Source of the DNA: Paludibacteraceae bacterium
Lineage (GTDB): Bacteria > Bacteroidota > Bacteroidia > Bacteroidales > Paludibacteraceae
Direction of reading: 5' to 3'
NCBI GenBank assembly: GCA_017464025.1
Contig: JAFUEI010000034.1
Location: 1-58,791 of the forward strand
Length of the DNA stretch: 58,791 nucleotides
This document shows positions 34,189 through 42,897 of this stretch, in pieces. Both the position numbers and the translations under genes were made by a program. Below the pieces are notes generated by a model, which saw only the letters and a list, made by a program, of their open reading frames with translations, ran no database searches and was not told where the DNA came from. The first letter of the stretch is position 1. Each line of letters starts with the position of its first letter.

Positions 34189-34617
34189 ATGTATTCCGAT
34201 CCTAAAGACTGTCTGTATTGCACCGACAATCAGACGCAGAAAGACCTCATGGTCGAAGTCATGCACCTCAGCGTCTCGCGACTCTTCATCTTCCGCGAGC
34301 AGACCTATCGCGGCCGCTGTCTCGTGGCTTACGACGAGCACGTCAACGACCTCAACGAACTGTCCGACGACAAGCGAAACGCCTTCATGGCTGACGTCAC
34401 ACGCGTCACACGTGTCATGCAGCAGATCTTCCAGCCTGAGAAAATCAACTACGGTGCCTATGCCGACACTCTCTCACACCTGCATTTCCACCTCGTTCCC
34501 AAGTACAAGGGCGGCCCCGACTTCGGCGGCACATTCCGCATGAACCCCAAGGAGGTCTATCTTGACGAAGCCGAATATGCCGACATGGCCGACCGCCTGC
34601 GCAAGGCTCTGCAATAA
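34189..34617 (+). CDS. HIT family hydrolase
   Basis: 142-residue histidine-triad protein; the catalytic HLHFHLVP is near 104-111. HIT enzymes hydrolyse nucleotide phosphoramidates, dinucleoside polyphosphates or similar. A CxxC-type pair near residues 8-11 (CLYC) recalls the zinc-binding N-terminus of some HIT proteins. The exact substrate is not evident. A HAD phosphatase gene follows after 31 nt. Confidence 0.88.
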   Translation: MYSDPKDCLYCTDNQTQKDLMVEVMHLSVSRLFIFREQTYRGRCLVAYDEHVNDLNELSDDKRNAFMADVTRVTRVMQQIFQPEKINYGAYADTLSHLHFHLVPKYKGGPDFGGTFRMNPKEVYLDEAEYADMADRLRKALQ

Positions 34618-34648
34618 CCGGTTTTTCTCTCCTTAATCTGTCTGCTCT

Positions 34649-35254
34649 ATGACCTTTGTCTTCGACATGGGCGGTGTGCTCATTGACCTTGACCCGCACG
34701 CCTGCATCCGCAACTTCACGGCTCTCATGGACACCTCCGGCGGCTTGAACGTCTCGGCGGCCGACCTGCTCGGCAACGGCGGGAAAACACCGCTCGGACA
34801 ATACGAACTCGGCCTCATCACCACCCGCCAGTTGCTCGACTATTTCCATACGCTCAGCCGTCCCGAAGTCACCGACGAACAACTGCGGGCTGCATGGCTC
34901 TCCATGACCCTCACCATTCCCGAGAGCCGCAAAGCCCTCGTCCGCAGGCTCCATCGGCAAGGCCATACCGTCTTCCTCTTGAGCAATATCAACGAGATGC
35001 ATTGGGACCATATCCGTCCCATGTTTCAGCAGGACGGCTTCTCCTTGGACGATTATTTCGACCGCCTCTTTCTCTCCAACGAGCTCCACATGGTCAAGCC
35101 GCAAGAGCAGGTGTACGACCTCGTGATGAGTTATGTCCCGCAAGGCGACGAGGTGGTCTATGTGGACGACCTTGAGCACAACCGCCTCCCCGGCAGCCGC
35201 CGGGGCTGGCGCACTTTCGCTTCCGTCGAACAACTCGCTGCCGCCGGCTACTGA
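34649..35254 (+). CDS. HAD-superfamily hydrolase
   Basis: 201-residue phosphatase of the HAD IA type. Motif I is FDMGGVLIDLD (residues 5-15); in it the second Asp is replaced by glycine (D-x-G instead of D-x-D), a change also found in YihX-like HADs. Motif II LLSNINE near 109-115, motif III Lys in VKPQ near 151 and motif IV VYVDDLEHN near 169-177. The helical cap lies at about 18-95. Substrate likely a sugar or nucleotide phosphate. Probably co-transcribed with the HIT gene. Confidence 0.85.
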   Translation: MTFVFDMGGVLIDLDPHACIRNFTALMDTSGGLNVSAADLLGNGGKTPLGQYELGLITTRQLLDYFHTLSRPEVTDEQLRAAWLSMTLTIPESRKALVRRLHRQGHTVFLLSNINEMHWDHIRPMFQQDGFSLDDYFDRLFLSNELHMVKPQEQVYDLVMSYVPQGDEVVYVDDLEHNRLPGSRRGWRTFASVEQLAAAGY

Positions 35255-35275
35255 ACCGTTTCATGTTTACTTGTA

Positions 35276-35297
35276 GAGACGCATGACGATGCGTCTC
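35276..35297. repeat. Extragenic palindrome GAGACGCAT/ATGCGTCTC, copy 1
   Basis: Perfect 9-bp inverted repeat with a GACG loop, directly after the HAD gene. A second copy with the same arms lies at 36975-36996, so this is a repeated extragenic palindrome rather than a one-off terminator. Confidence 0.65.
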
Positions 35298-35304
35298 ACG
35301 CAAA

Positions 35305-35341
35305 CAGGGGTGTGCCAAAACCGCGTTTTGACACACCCCTG
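35305..35341. terminator. Long hairpin between the HAD gene and tyrS
   Basis: Arms CAGGGGTGTG-C-CAAAAC and GTTTTG-A-CACACCCCTG pair over 16 bp with one mismatch and a CGC loop. It lies between convergent genes and probably ends both transcripts, although there is no long T run. Confidence 0.6.
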
Positions 35342-35361
35342 CCTTCTTTCCCACGCCCTGC

Positions 35362-36654
35362 TTACTCAGCCACTATCAAGTAGTAGTTTTTCTTGCCTTT
35401 TTGGAAAAGAATGTATTTGCCGTTCAGCAGCGCCTTGCTGTCTATCGCCGTCTGCGTGTCCGTCAGCTTCTCCTTGTTCATCGAGAAGCCGTTGGCTTGC
35501 ATCATCTTGCGGGCCTCCCCTTTCGAAGGGAATATCGATGTCTGCACGGCCAACAGGTCAAGCGGCTGGATGCCCTGCTCCAATTCGGCCTTGCTGATGC
35601 GGAACTGCTCCACGCCCTCAAACACCTGAAGGAACGTCTCCTCGTCTAACTTGTGCAAGGCCTCGGCCGTCGCGTTGCCGAACAGGATGTTGCTTGCCTC
35701 CACCGCCGCCTGATAGTCTTCCTCCGAATGTACCATCACGGTCACTTCCTTCGCCAAACGCTTCTGCAGCAGTCGCAGATGCGGAGCCTCGCGGTGCTCG
35801 GCCGTCAACGCGTCTATCTCCTCCTTCGGCAGCGAGGTGAATATCTTGATGTATTTCTCGGCATCCTGGTCGCTCACGTTCAGCCAGAACTGGTAGAACT
35901 TGTAAGGCGACGTATAGCGCCTGTCAAGCCAGATGTTCCCGCTCTCCGTCTTGCCGAACTTGCCGCCGTCGGCCTTCGTTATCAGCGGACAGGTCAGGGC
36001 AAACGCCGTCTTGCCGTTCATCTTGCGCATCAGCTCGATGCCCGTCGTTATGTTGCCCCACTGGTCGCTGCCGCCCATCTGAAGCAGGCAGTTCTTGTGC
36101 TCGTTCAGCCATACGAAGTCATAGCCCTGCAGCAGCTGGTAGGTGAATTCCGTGAACGACATGCCTTGTGAATACTCGCCGTTGAAGCGTTTCTTCACGC
36201 TGTCTTTGGCCATCATGTAGTTCACGGTTATCAGCTTTCCTATCTCGCGGGCGAAGTCCAGAAACGTAAAATCCTTCATCCAGTCATAGTTGTTCACCAG
36301 CTCGGCGGCATTCGGTGCATCGCTCTCGAAATCAAGAAACTTGCTCAACTGACGCTTGATGCACTCCTGATTGTGACGCAGCGTTTCTTCCGTCAGCAGG
36401 TTGCGCTCGGCCGACTTCCCCGACGGGTCGCCTATCATGCCTGTCGCACCGCCTATCAGGGCTATCGGCTTGTGACCGCAACGCTGCAGGTGACGCAGCA
36501 TCATGATGCCGCACAAGTGACCGATGTGCAGGCTGTCGGCTGTCGGGTCTATTCCCACGTAGGCCGTTGTCTGCTCTTTCTGGAGTTGTTCTTCCGTACC
36601 CGGCATGATGTCCTGGAGCATGCCTCTCCATCGAAGTTCTTCTACAAAATTCAT
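35362..36654 (-). CDS. tyrS: Tyrosyl-tRNA synthetase
   Basis: Charges tRNA-Tyr. 430 residues, class I synthetase: the HIGH variant is HIGH (SLHIGHLCG near 48-56), the tyrosine-binding segment [11 protein letters not shown] is near 181-191, and the KMSKS loop appears as KFGKTESG near 238-245, as in the TyrRS clade with KFGK. A C-terminal S4-like RNA-binding domain spans about 360-430. The chosen ATG gives [12 protein letters not shown], the usual N-terminus; a longer frame runs into the promoter. No T-box is seen. Confidence 0.94.
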   Translation of the reverse strand: MNFVEELRWRGMLQDIMPGTEEQLQKEQTTAYVGIDPTADSLHIGHLCGIMMLRHLQRCGHKPIALIGGATGMIGDPSGKSAERNLLTEETLRHNQECIKRQLSKFLDFESDAPNAAELVNNYDWMKDFTFLDFAREIGKLITVNYMMAKDSVKKRFNGEYSQGMSFTEFTYQLLQGYDFVWLNEHKNCLLQMGGSDQWGNITTGIELMRKMNGKTAFALTCPLITKADGGKFGKTESGNIWLDRRYTSPYKFYQFWLNVSDQDAEKYIKIFTSLPKEEIDALTAEHREAPHLRLLQKRLAKEVTVMVHSEEDYQAAVEASNILFGNATAEALHKLDEETFLQVFEGVEQFRISKAELEQGIQPLDLLAVQTSIFPSKGEARKMMQANGFSMNKEKLTDTQTAIDSKALLNGKYILFQKGKKNYYLIVAE

Positions 36655-36683
36655 CGATTCAGTCTTTTTACGTATTGAGGGTG

Positions 36684-36714
36684 CAAAGTTACGACTTCTT
36701 TCTGACATGACAAA
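36684..36714 (-). promoter_or_regulatory. Promoter of tyrS
   Basis: On the minus strand TAACTTTG (36684-36691) with TTTG (36711-36714) 19 bp upstream, 30 nt before the start codon. Confidence 0.65.
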
Positions 36715-36731
36715 GTTTTTCTGCCCTCCCC

Positions 36732-36763
36732 CTTGCACATGTCAATTATTTGCCGTACCTTTG
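36732..36763 (+). promoter_or_regulatory. Promoter of tRNA-Gln(TTG)
   Basis: CTTG (36732-36735), 20-bp spacer, TACCTTTG (36756-36763), 25 nt before the tRNA. Confidence 0.65.
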
Positions 36764-36788
36764 CACCCGCTTTTCGAAAGACAAGCAT

Positions 36789-36860
36789 TGTCCAATGGTA
36801 TAAAGGCTATTACGTCAGATTTTGGTTCTGAAAATCCTGGTTCGATTCCGGGTTGGACAA
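36789..36860 (+). tRNA. tRNA-Gln (anticodon TTG)
   Basis: Acceptor TGTCCAA/TTGGACA, anticodon stem TCAGA/TCTGA with loop TTTTGGT, T-arm CCTGG-TTCGATT-CCGGG, discriminator A as in the other tRNA-Gln; CCA not encoded. Its last 10 nt (GGTTGGACAA) are the first 10 nt of a 40-bp tandem repeat that continues downstream. Confidence 0.92.
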
Positions 36861-36960
36861 CAAAGTTGAACAACAAAATCCCTATAGGGAGGTTGGACAA
36901 CAAAGTTGAACAACAAAATCCCTATAGGGAGGTTGGACAACAAAGTTAGACAACAAAATT
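36851..36960 (+). repeat. 40-bp tandem repeat starting in the 3' end of tRNA-Gln
   Basis: Two perfect 40-bp units (36851-36890 and 36891-36930) and a 30-bp third unit with one substitution (36931-36960). Each unit begins with the tRNA 3' end GGTTGGACAA, contains GTTGAACAAC and ends with the palindrome CCCTATAGGG plus A. The tRNA 3' end is thus present three times. Confidence 0.9.
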
Positions 36961-36974
36961 GCAGTTGCCCGCGC

Positions 36975-36996
36975 AGAGACGCATTCATGCGTCTCT
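36975..36996. repeat. Extragenic palindrome GAGACGCAT/ATGCGTCTC, copy 2
   Basis: AGAGACGCAT-TC-ATGCGTCTCT, a perfect 10-bp inverted repeat with a 2-nt loop; same arms as the copy at 35276-35297. It lies 80 bp before rplY. Confidence 0.65.
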
Positions 36997-37078
36997 TCTC
37001 ATGAAAGCAACCGCAGAGTGTGATGACAAGTAGGGCGACACACTATCAAAACGCCCGAATAAAGTAACACAACCTACA

Positions 37079-37642
37079 ATGAAAGAATTCAATCTCGCCG
37101 GTACCGCGCGCAGCGAGTACGGCAAAAAGGCCGCCAAGGCCCTCCGCAAGCAAGAGCTCGTGCCCTGCAACCTCTATGGCAACGGAACCAACGTTACCTT
37201 CACCGTCAATGTCAACGACGTGCGCAAACTCATCTACACGCCGGACACACAGGTGGTTAACCTCACTATCGACGGCAACGCCTGCAAGGCTGTCGTTAAA
37301 GAGCTCCAGTTCCACCCCGTTACCGAACAGCTCTACCACATCGATTTCCTTCAGGTTACCGACGCCAAGCCGGTTACTGTTGAGATTCCCGTACAGCTCG
37401 AAGGCCACGCCGAAGGCGTAAAGGCCGGTGGCAAGCTCCAGCTCGTTACCCGCAAGCTCAAGGTGAAGGCTATCTACACCTACCTGCCCGACCGCATCAT
37501 CATCGACGTTACCAACCTCGGCCTCGGCAAGAAGCTTCAGGTGGCTGACCTCAAGTACGACAATCTGGAAATCATGAACGTGAAGACCCAGATCGTGGCT
37601 CAGGTGAAGGCTACCCGTCAGAGCGCACAGGCCGCTCAATAA
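37079..37642 (+). CDS. rplY: 50S ribosomal protein L25 (general stress protein Ctc form)
   Basis: Binds 5S rRNA. 187 residues: the L25 domain (about 1-90) plus the C-terminal TL5/Ctc beta domain (about 95-180), the usual long form. The ATG gives MKEFNLAGTARSEYGKKAAK, a typical start. It leads the rplY-pth-hslR group common in this phylum. No clear TAnnTTTG box is seen just upstream. Confidence 0.94.
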   Translation: MKEFNLAGTARSEYGKKAAKALRKQELVPCNLYGNGTNVTFTVNVNDVRKLIYTPDTQVVNLTIDGNACKAVVKELQFHPVTEQLYHIDFLQVTDAKPVTVEIPVQLEGHAEGVKAGGKLQLVTRKLKVKAIYTYLPDRIIIDVTNLGLGKKLQVADLKYDNLEIMNVKTQIVAQVKATRQSAQAAQ

Positions 37643-37747
37643 GCAACGCGGAGAACTGAATTGAGGAATGTGGAACGCTTGACGATCCCATTCCTCTTTT
37701 CTTTTTCTTGCAACCTCTTCTCTTTAACACGCCAACTTCCTCCTGAC

Positions 37748-38311
37748 ATGAAATTCCTTATCGCCGGCTTGGGCAACATCGGCGACGAATACGCCGGCAC
37801 ACGCCACAACATCGGCTTCCGCGCGGTGGACCGCTTCGCCGAGGCTCATAACGCCTTGTGGCAGGACGCACGCTATGGCTTCGTCGCACGTTGCCGCATC
37901 AAGAGCGCCGAAATCCTGCTCCTCAAACCCTCCACCTATATGAACCTCTCCGGCACGGCCGTACGCTACTGGCTCCAGAAGGAGAACATTCCCGTGGACA
38001 ACCTGCTCGTCATCGTGGACGACCTTGCCCTACCCTTCGGCACCCTCCGCCTGCGGGGCAAAGGCTCCGACGGCGGACACAACGGACTCAAGAACATCGA
38101 ATCCTGCCTCATGACGCAGCAGTATGCCCGTCTGCGCTGCGGCATCGGGGCCGACTTCGTACACGGTGCGCAGATATCCTACGTCCTCGGCGGCTGGACT
38201 GAAGAAGAAGAACGCCTTCTTCCCGAACGCCTCGACGTCATTGCAGAAATCATCCCCTCCTTCTGCCTGCAAGGCCTCGAACGAACCATGAACCAATACA
38301 ACAAGAAATAA
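37748..38311 (+). CDS. pth: Peptidyl-tRNA hydrolase
   Basis: Releases tRNA from dropped-off peptidyl-tRNA. 187 residues, the family length. The N-terminal [18 protein letters not shown] holds the catalytic His near residue 20, [10 protein letters not shown] is near 58-67, and the [12 protein letters not shown] segment near 109-120 has the conserved Asn/His. A longer frame upstream is discarded because [10 protein letters not shown] is the standard start. 105 nt after rplY. Confidence 0.95.
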   Translation: MKFLIAGLGNIGDEYAGTRHNIGFRAVDRFAEAHNALWQDARYGFVARCRIKSAEILLLKPSTYMNLSGTAVRYWLQKENIPVDNLLVIVDDLALPFGTLRLRGKGSDGGHNGLKNIESCLMTQQYARLRCGIGADFVHGAQISYVLGGWTEEEERLLPERLDVIAEIIPSFCLQGLERTMNQYNKK

Positions 38312-38330
38312 TTATATATATGTCAGCCTC

Positions 38331-38387
38331 ACGTCTGTCATTCTCACATCTATCATTTTCACATCCATCATTCTCACATCTATCACC
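38331..38387 (+). repeat. 15-bp minisatellite between pth and hslR
   Basis: Three full units and one partial unit of ACATCTATCATTCTC with few changes. Behind it, a looser GTGATT-rich stretch extends to the hslR start. No terminator or promoter motif is recognised in this 199-bp spacer. Confidence 0.8.
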
Positions 38388-38510
38388 ACACCCCTGTCTT
38401 ATGTGATTCGTATGTGATTGATAGGAGATTCACATGTAATTAGCGGGTGATTGGCGGGTGATTAGTATATTATTCCCGTGTTAATCCGCTTTCTTGACCG
38501 CAGCAAGCCT

Positions 38511-38918
38511 ATGGAAGTCCGTATCGACAAATATCTCTTCGCCATGCGCATCTACAAGACGCGCTCCATCGCAGCCGATGCCTGCAAGAAAGGCCGTGTC
38601 ACCATGAACGGCACGCAACTCAAGCCCTCCCGCACCTTCCGCGTGGGCGATGTGTTCTCTGTCCGCAAGAATCCCGTCACCTTCACCTACCGCATCCTGC
38701 AGCTCAGCGAGAACCGTCTGGGCGCCAAGTTGGTGCCCGACTATCTGCAAGACATCACTGCGCCTGACCAGCTCGAACTGCTTGAGTTGGCACGTATGGC
38801 AGGCCGGCAGGGACGTGACCGCGGCACCGGCAGGCCTACCAAGAAAGACCGCCGCGACATAGAGACCTTCTTCTCCGACGACTACGAACTGGACGATTTC
38901 AGCCCCGACGACGTATAG
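38511..38918 (+). CDS. hslR: S4-domain RNA-binding protein (Hsp15/HslR-like)
   Basis: 135 residues. The S4 RNA-binding fold spans about residues 1-60 (MEVRIDKYLFAMRIYKTRS, then KKGRVTMNGTQLKPSR). Hsp15 recycles stalled 50S subunits carrying peptidyl-tRNA, which fits the neighbouring pth gene. The C-terminus is charged, with a KKDRR patch and an acidic end. An 11-residue N-terminal extension is possible but starts before the conserved S4 opening. Confidence 0.85.
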   Translation: MEVRIDKYLFAMRIYKTRSIAADACKKGRVTMNGTQLKPSRTFRVGDVFSVRKNPVTFTYRILQLSENRLGAKLVPDYLQDITAPDQLELLELARMAGRQGRDRGTGRPTKKDRRDIETFFSDDYELDDFSPDDV

Positions 38919-38935
38919 TCAATCATCCATTCCTC

Positions 38936-38984
38936 AACCCATCAATTCCCCAATTCATCAATTCCCCAATTCCCCAATTCATCA
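38936..38984 (+). repeat. Short tandem repeat between hslR and the DUF4924 gene
   Basis: Repeats of CATCAATTCCCC and AATTCCCC fill the spacer right up to the next ATG. It forms the leader of the DUF4924 gene; length changes would move the ribosome-binding region. Confidence 0.65.
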
Positions 38985-39461
38985 ATGAAGAGCAAAACCG
39001 ACAACATAGCCGAATACATCCTCCACCTCTGGCAGATGGAAGACATGGTGCGGGCTTTTGCCGACGACCCCGCCCTGCAGCAGAACACCTTCCTCAGCGA
39101 CCTGCTGCAGATGATGCGTCTCGAAGGAGTCATGGACCACGGACATGTGCAGATTGCACAGAATGCACTCGCGGAACTTGAAGATCTGCATGCCGAACTG
39201 CAGGACACCGAAGCCACCTACCGGGCCGCCGTATTGCATCTCCAGCCGCAACTCAATATCCTCAAGAGCAAATCCGACAACCCCACACAGTCCGACCTCT
39301 CGATGATGTTCGTCTTCCTCTACAACATCATGCTCCTCCACCTCCAAAAGCGCCATGTCTCATCCGGCACGGACGCCCTCCGGCAGGAAGTATCCCGTCT
39401 GCTGGCCTATCTGAGCAAAACCTACAAAGAGAATAGCAATGACGACCAAACAGCGCTTTGA
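38985..39461 (+). CDS. DUF4924 family protein
   Basis: 158-residue all-helical protein of unknown function. The opening (DNIAEYILHLWQMEDMVRAF) and the run MMFVFLYNIMLLHLQKR match a Bacteroidetes-specific family labelled DUF4924, usually found next to nth. No catalytic motif. Its last 23 nt overlap the nth gene in another frame, so the two are co-translated. Confidence 0.75.
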   Translation: MKSKTDNIAEYILHLWQMEDMVRAFADDPALQQNTFLSDLLQMMRLEGVMDHGHVQIAQNALAELEDLHAELQDTEATYRAAVLHLQPQLNILKSKSDNPTQSDLSMMFVFLYNIMLLHLQKRHVSSGTDALRQEVSRLLAYLSKTYKENSNDDQTAL

Positions 39462-40080
39462 AGGCTGCCTCGCATGGTGGCAGCAGAACATGCAGATTGC
39501 CGAAAGCGAACTCCACTACGACAACCCCTTCCAGTTGCTTGTGGCGGTCATGCTCTCCGCACAGTGTACCGACAAGCGTGTCAACCTCGTCACCCCCGCC
39601 TTGTTCAGTGCCTACCCTACGCCCGAAGCTATGGCCGAAGCCTCTGAAGAGGACGTGCTCCGCTATATCAGCTCCGTGAGCTATCCCAACAGCAAAGCCG
39701 GACATCTTGTTGCTGCCGCCCGGCGGCTCGTTGAGGCCTACAACGGACGCGTGCCCGACAATATTGACGACCTGCAGACCCTCCCCGGTGTCGGACGCAA
39801 GACCGCCAACGTGGTGTGTGCTGTTATCTTCAGCCAGCCCACAATGGCAGTGGACACCCATATCTTCCGTGTCAGCGAGCGCATCGGATTCACCACCGGC
39901 AGCAAGAACCCCTATCAAACCGAAATGCAGCTCGTGAAATACATCCCTGCCGAACTCATACCGAAGGCCCACCACTGGATTCTCCTCCACGGACGCTACA
40001 TCTGTCAGGCCCGCCGGCCCAAGTGCGGCGAATGTGCCCTCACACCTTGGTGCCGCTACTACCACAACCGCCAGCAGTAA
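39439..40080 (+). CDS. nth: Endonuclease III
   Basis: Base-excision repair glycosylase/AP lyase for oxidised pyrimidines. 213 residues: helix-hairpin-helix LPGVGRKTANVV with the catalytic Lys near residue 121, catalytic Asp in VDTHIFRV near 139, and the [4Fe-4S] loop C-x6-C-x2-C-x5-C at the C-terminus (CQARRPKCGECALTPWC). Start overlaps the DUF4924 gene. Confidence 0.95.
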   Translation: MTTKQRFEGCLAWWQQNMQIAESELHYDNPFQLLVAVMLSAQCTDKRVNLVTPALFSAYPTPEAMAEASEEDVLRYISSVSYPNSKAGHLVAAARRLVEAYNGRVPDNIDDLQTLPGVGRKTANVVCAVIFSQPTMAVDTHIFRVSERIGFTTGSKNPYQTEMQLVKYIPAELIPKAHHWILLHGRYICQARRPKCGECALTPWCRYYHNRQQ

Positions 40081-40122
40081 GCCTCCTACTCCGTCAGCAG
40101 AAGTAAAGCGGCGAAAAATCTG

Positions 40123-40154
40123 CTTGCGGATATCAAAAACTTGCATTATCTTTG
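40123..40154 (+). promoter_or_regulatory. Promoter of recA
   Basis: CTTG (40123-40126), 20-bp spacer, TATCTTTG (40147-40154). No LexA-like palindrome was recognised beside it. Confidence 0.65.
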
Positions 40155-40203
40155 CACACAAATAAACCACTCAACAAATAACTCACTCAACAAGACTACC
40201 GCT

Positions 40204-41205
40204 ATGGCAGAACCCTCAGCAGACAAACTCAAAGCCCTCCAGATGGCTATGGCCAAAATCGACAAAGACTTCGGCAAAGGTGCCATCATGAAGCTCGGCG
40301 ACGACAAGATAGAAGACATCCCCGTCATTCCCTCCGGCTCCGTAGGCCTTAATCTCGCCCTCGGCGTGGGAGGCTATCCCCGCGGACGAGTCATCGAAAT
40401 CTACGGTCCCGAGTCCTCCGGTAAGACCACACTCGCCATCCATGCCATCGCCGAGGCGCAGAAGCAGGGAGGTATCGCCGCTATCATCGATGCAGAGCAT
40501 GCTTTCGACCGCTTCTATGCCGAGAAGCTCGGTGTGGACGTGGACAACCTCCTTATCTCGCAGCCCGACAGCGGCGAACAGGCCCTCGAGATTGCCGACG
40601 AACTCATCCGCTCTTCGGCTATCGACATCATCGTCATCGACTCCGTTGCCGCACTCACTCCCAAGGCCGAACTTGAAGGCGAGATGGGCGACAACAAAGT
40701 AGGTCTGCAGGCAAGGCTCATGTCGCAGGCTCTCCGCAAACTGACGGCCACCATCAACAAGACCAACACCACCTGCATCTTCATCAACCAGCTCCGCGAG
40801 AAAATCGGCGTCATGTTCGGCAATCCCGAGACCACCACGGGCGGCAACGCCCTCAAGTTCTATGCCTCCGTCCGTATCGACATCCGCCGTATCGGACAGC
40901 TCAAGGACGGCGATGAGGTCATCGGCAACCAGACCCGCGTCAAAATCGTCAAAAACAAGGTGGCTCCCCCCTTCCGCAAGGCCGAGTTCGACATTATGTT
41001 CGGCGAAGGCATCTCCAAGGTCGGCGAGATTGTGGACCTCGGCGTGGAGTACGGTATCATCAAGAAGTCCGGCTCTTGGTTCAGCTACGGCGACACCAAG
41101 CTCGCCCAGGGACGCGATGCCGTCAAGCAACTTCTCAAGGACAACCCCGAGCTGGCAGACGAACTGGAACAGAAAATCATGGAAGCTGTCCGCGAGGAGA
41201 AGTAA
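40204..41205 (+). CDS. recA: Recombinase A
   Basis: Strand-exchange ATPase for homologous recombination and SOS induction. 333 residues: Walker A GPESSGKT at 68-75, Walker [11 protein letters not shown] near 140-149, the DNA-binding L2 loop with [20 protein letters not shown], and the C-terminal domain. The ATG at 40204 ([12 protein letters not shown]) is chosen over an in-frame ATG upstream that lies in the promoter. An FAD oxidoreductase gene follows after 25 nt. Confidence 0.97.
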   Translation: MAEPSADKLKALQMAMAKIDKDFGKGAIMKLGDDKIEDIPVIPSGSVGLNLALGVGGYPRGRVIEIYGPESSGKTTLAIHAIAEAQKQGGIAAIIDAEHAFDRFYAEKLGVDVDNLLISQPDSGEQALEIADELIRSSAIDIIVIDSVAALTPKAELEGEMGDNKVGLQARLMSQALRKLTATINKTNTTCIFINQLREKIGVMFGNPETTTGGNALKFYASVRIDIRRIGQLKDGDEVIGNQTRVKIVKNKVAPPFRKAEFDIMFGEGISKVGEIVDLGVEYGIIKKSGSWFSYGDTKLAQGRDAVKQLLKDNPELADELEQKIMEAVREEK

Positions 41206-41230
41206 CAAACCTCCTCAGAAAGGCGCCTGA

Positions 41231-42892
41231 ATGGATAACCTCCGGCTCATACTCACTCCGCAGCAGGCTGCGTCCGATACGGAGATACGCAAGGCAGTGG
41301 CACAACAGTTGCGACTGCCTTTTGCTGACCTCAAGGACGTGCGCATCCTCCGCCGCTCGGTGGACGCACGCCAGCGCAACATACGCGTCCTGCTCACCGT
41401 ACAGCCTGTCATCACGCCATCCCGCAACGCCGATGCACCTGCCGACGGGCTCTTTCTGCCGCCTGTCTATCAGGATGTGCACCATGCCGACCGTCAGATC
41501 GTCATCGTCGGAGCCGGACCCGCAGGGCTCTTCGCCGCACTCACCCTCTTGGAACACGGCATTCGCCCCGTCCTGCTCGAACGCGGCAAGGAGGTCTCCG
41601 AACGAAAACGCGACATCGCCTTGCTCAATCGCAACGAGGGTCTCAACCCCGAGTCCAACTATTGCTTCGGCGAAGGCGGAGCCGGCACGTTCTCCGACGG
41701 CAAGCTCTTCTCCCGCAGCAAGAAACGCGGAGATATGCAGCGTGTCATGGAGATATTCTGCCATCACGGCGCACCCGCTGCCATCCTGTACGAGACCCAC
41801 GCCCATATCGGCTCCGACCGTCTGCCCGCCATCATTCGCCACATGCGCGAGACCATCATTGCTCATGGCGGCGAAATCCGTTTCTCCACCAAAGCAACCG
41901 GCCTCCTCTTTTCCGATACGCCTGCTGCATCCGCCACAGCGTCCGCGGCGAAGCGTCTGGCCGGTGTCCTCACGGCTGACGGTACGGCCGTCACAGGCGA
42001 GGCCGTCATCCTCGCCATCGGTCACTCCGCCCACGACACCTACCGCATGCTGGCTTCCTCCGGCGTCCGCCTCGAGCCGAAAGGCTTCGCTATGGGCGTG
42101 CGCGTGGAGCATCCGCAGGCCCTCATCAACCGCCTCATGTACCATCTCGGTGGCAAGCCGCAGACGGCCAAGGCCGACGATGCGCTGGTCAGTCTGCTCG
42201 GCAATGCGTCCTATTCTCTCGTCACCCAGGCCGACGACCGCGGTGTATATTCTTTCTGTATGTGTCCGGGCGGGCATATTGTTCCCGCCGGCAGCGATGC
42301 GGACGGATGTGTCGTCAACGGGATGTCGGCCTCCCATCGCAACTCACCCTATGCCAACTCCGGCATCGTGGTCGAGATACGGCCCGAAGACCTATGTGCC
42401 AATCTACCGGACCACCGAAGCACCACCGAAGAGGCTTTACATTGTCTCGCATTTCAGGAACAGGTCGAGCAGATGGCCAAACAGCACGGAGGCCCCCACT
42501 GCAAAGCGCCCGCACAGCGGCTCTGCGACTTCGTGGAAGGCCGTGCCAGCACCGACTTGCCACCCTGCTCCTACCTGCCAGGCATCGTGCCCTCACGGCT
42601 CGACCTCTGGCTGCCCCCTATGATAGGCCGCCGTCTGCGGCAGGGCTTCCGCGACTTCGACCGCAAGTACCGCGGCTTCCTCACCAACGAGGCCGTCATC
42701 CTCGGCGTGGAGAGCCGCAGCAGCAGTTCCGTCCGCATTCCGCGCGACAAAGAGCAGCTTTGCCATCCCGACCTGCCCGGCCTCTACCCCTGCGGCGAAG
42801 GCGCCGGCTATGCCGGAGGTATCACCAGTTCGGCACTCGACGGCATCAATGCCGCACTGGCTATAACGGAAAAACTCAGTCAACTCCAATAA
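41231..42892 (+). CDS. FAD-dependent oxidoreductase (COG2509-like dehydrogenase)
   Basis: 553 residues. After an N-terminal domain of about 85 residues comes the dinucleotide-binding GAGPAGLFAALTLLEHG (about 93-109), then the family's CFGEGGAGTFSDGKL segment, and at the C-terminus GLYPCGEGAGYAGGITSSALDG for FAD. The family is widespread but poorly studied. Gene order recA-oxidoreductase-tcdA with short spacers (25 and 5 nt) implies one transcript. Confidence 0.85.
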   Translation: MDNLRLILTPQQAASDTEIRKAVAQQLRLPFADLKDVRILRRSVDARQRNIRVLLTVQPVITPSRNADAPADGLFLPPVYQDVHHADRQIVIVGAGPAGLFAALTLLEHGIRPVLLERGKEVSERKRDIALLNRNEGLNPESNYCFGEGGAGTFSDGKLFSRSKKRGDMQRVMEIFCHHGAPAAILYETHAHIGSDRLPAIIRHMRETIIAHGGEIRFSTKATGLLFSDTPAASATASAAKRLAGVLTADGTAVTGEAVILAIGHSAHDTYRMLASSGVRLEPKGFAMGVRVEHPQALINRLMYHLGGKPQTAKADDALVSLLGNASYSLVTQADDRGVYSFCMCPGGHIVPAGSDADGCVVNGMSASHRNSPYANSGIVVEIRPEDLCANLPDHRSTTEEALHCLAFQEQVEQMAKQHGGPHCKAPAQRLCDFVEGRASTDLPPCSYLPGIVPSRLDLWLPPMIGRRLRQGFRDFDRKYRGFLTNEAVILGVESRSSSSVRIPRDKEQLCHPDLPGLYPCGEGAGYAGGITSSALDGINAALAITEKLSQLQ

Positions 42893-42897
42893 CCTCT

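Noticed and set aside
36655-36738. Extended N-terminus or a T-box leader for tyrS
   Set aside because: The extension runs through the TAACTTTG promoter; no T-box motif or specifier stem was recognised.
36851-36960. The 40-bp repeats as a CRISPR array
   Set aside because: The units are contiguous with no spacers between them and no cas gene is near.
40216-41208. A 330-codon open frame opposite recA
   Set aside because: It mirrors recA almost exactly and its translation shows no domain.
41076-42623. A 515-codon plus-strand frame overlapping recA and the FAD oxidoreductase gene
   Set aside because: It is out of frame with two well-supported genes and its Ser/Pro/Arg-rich translation is typical of a shifted reading.
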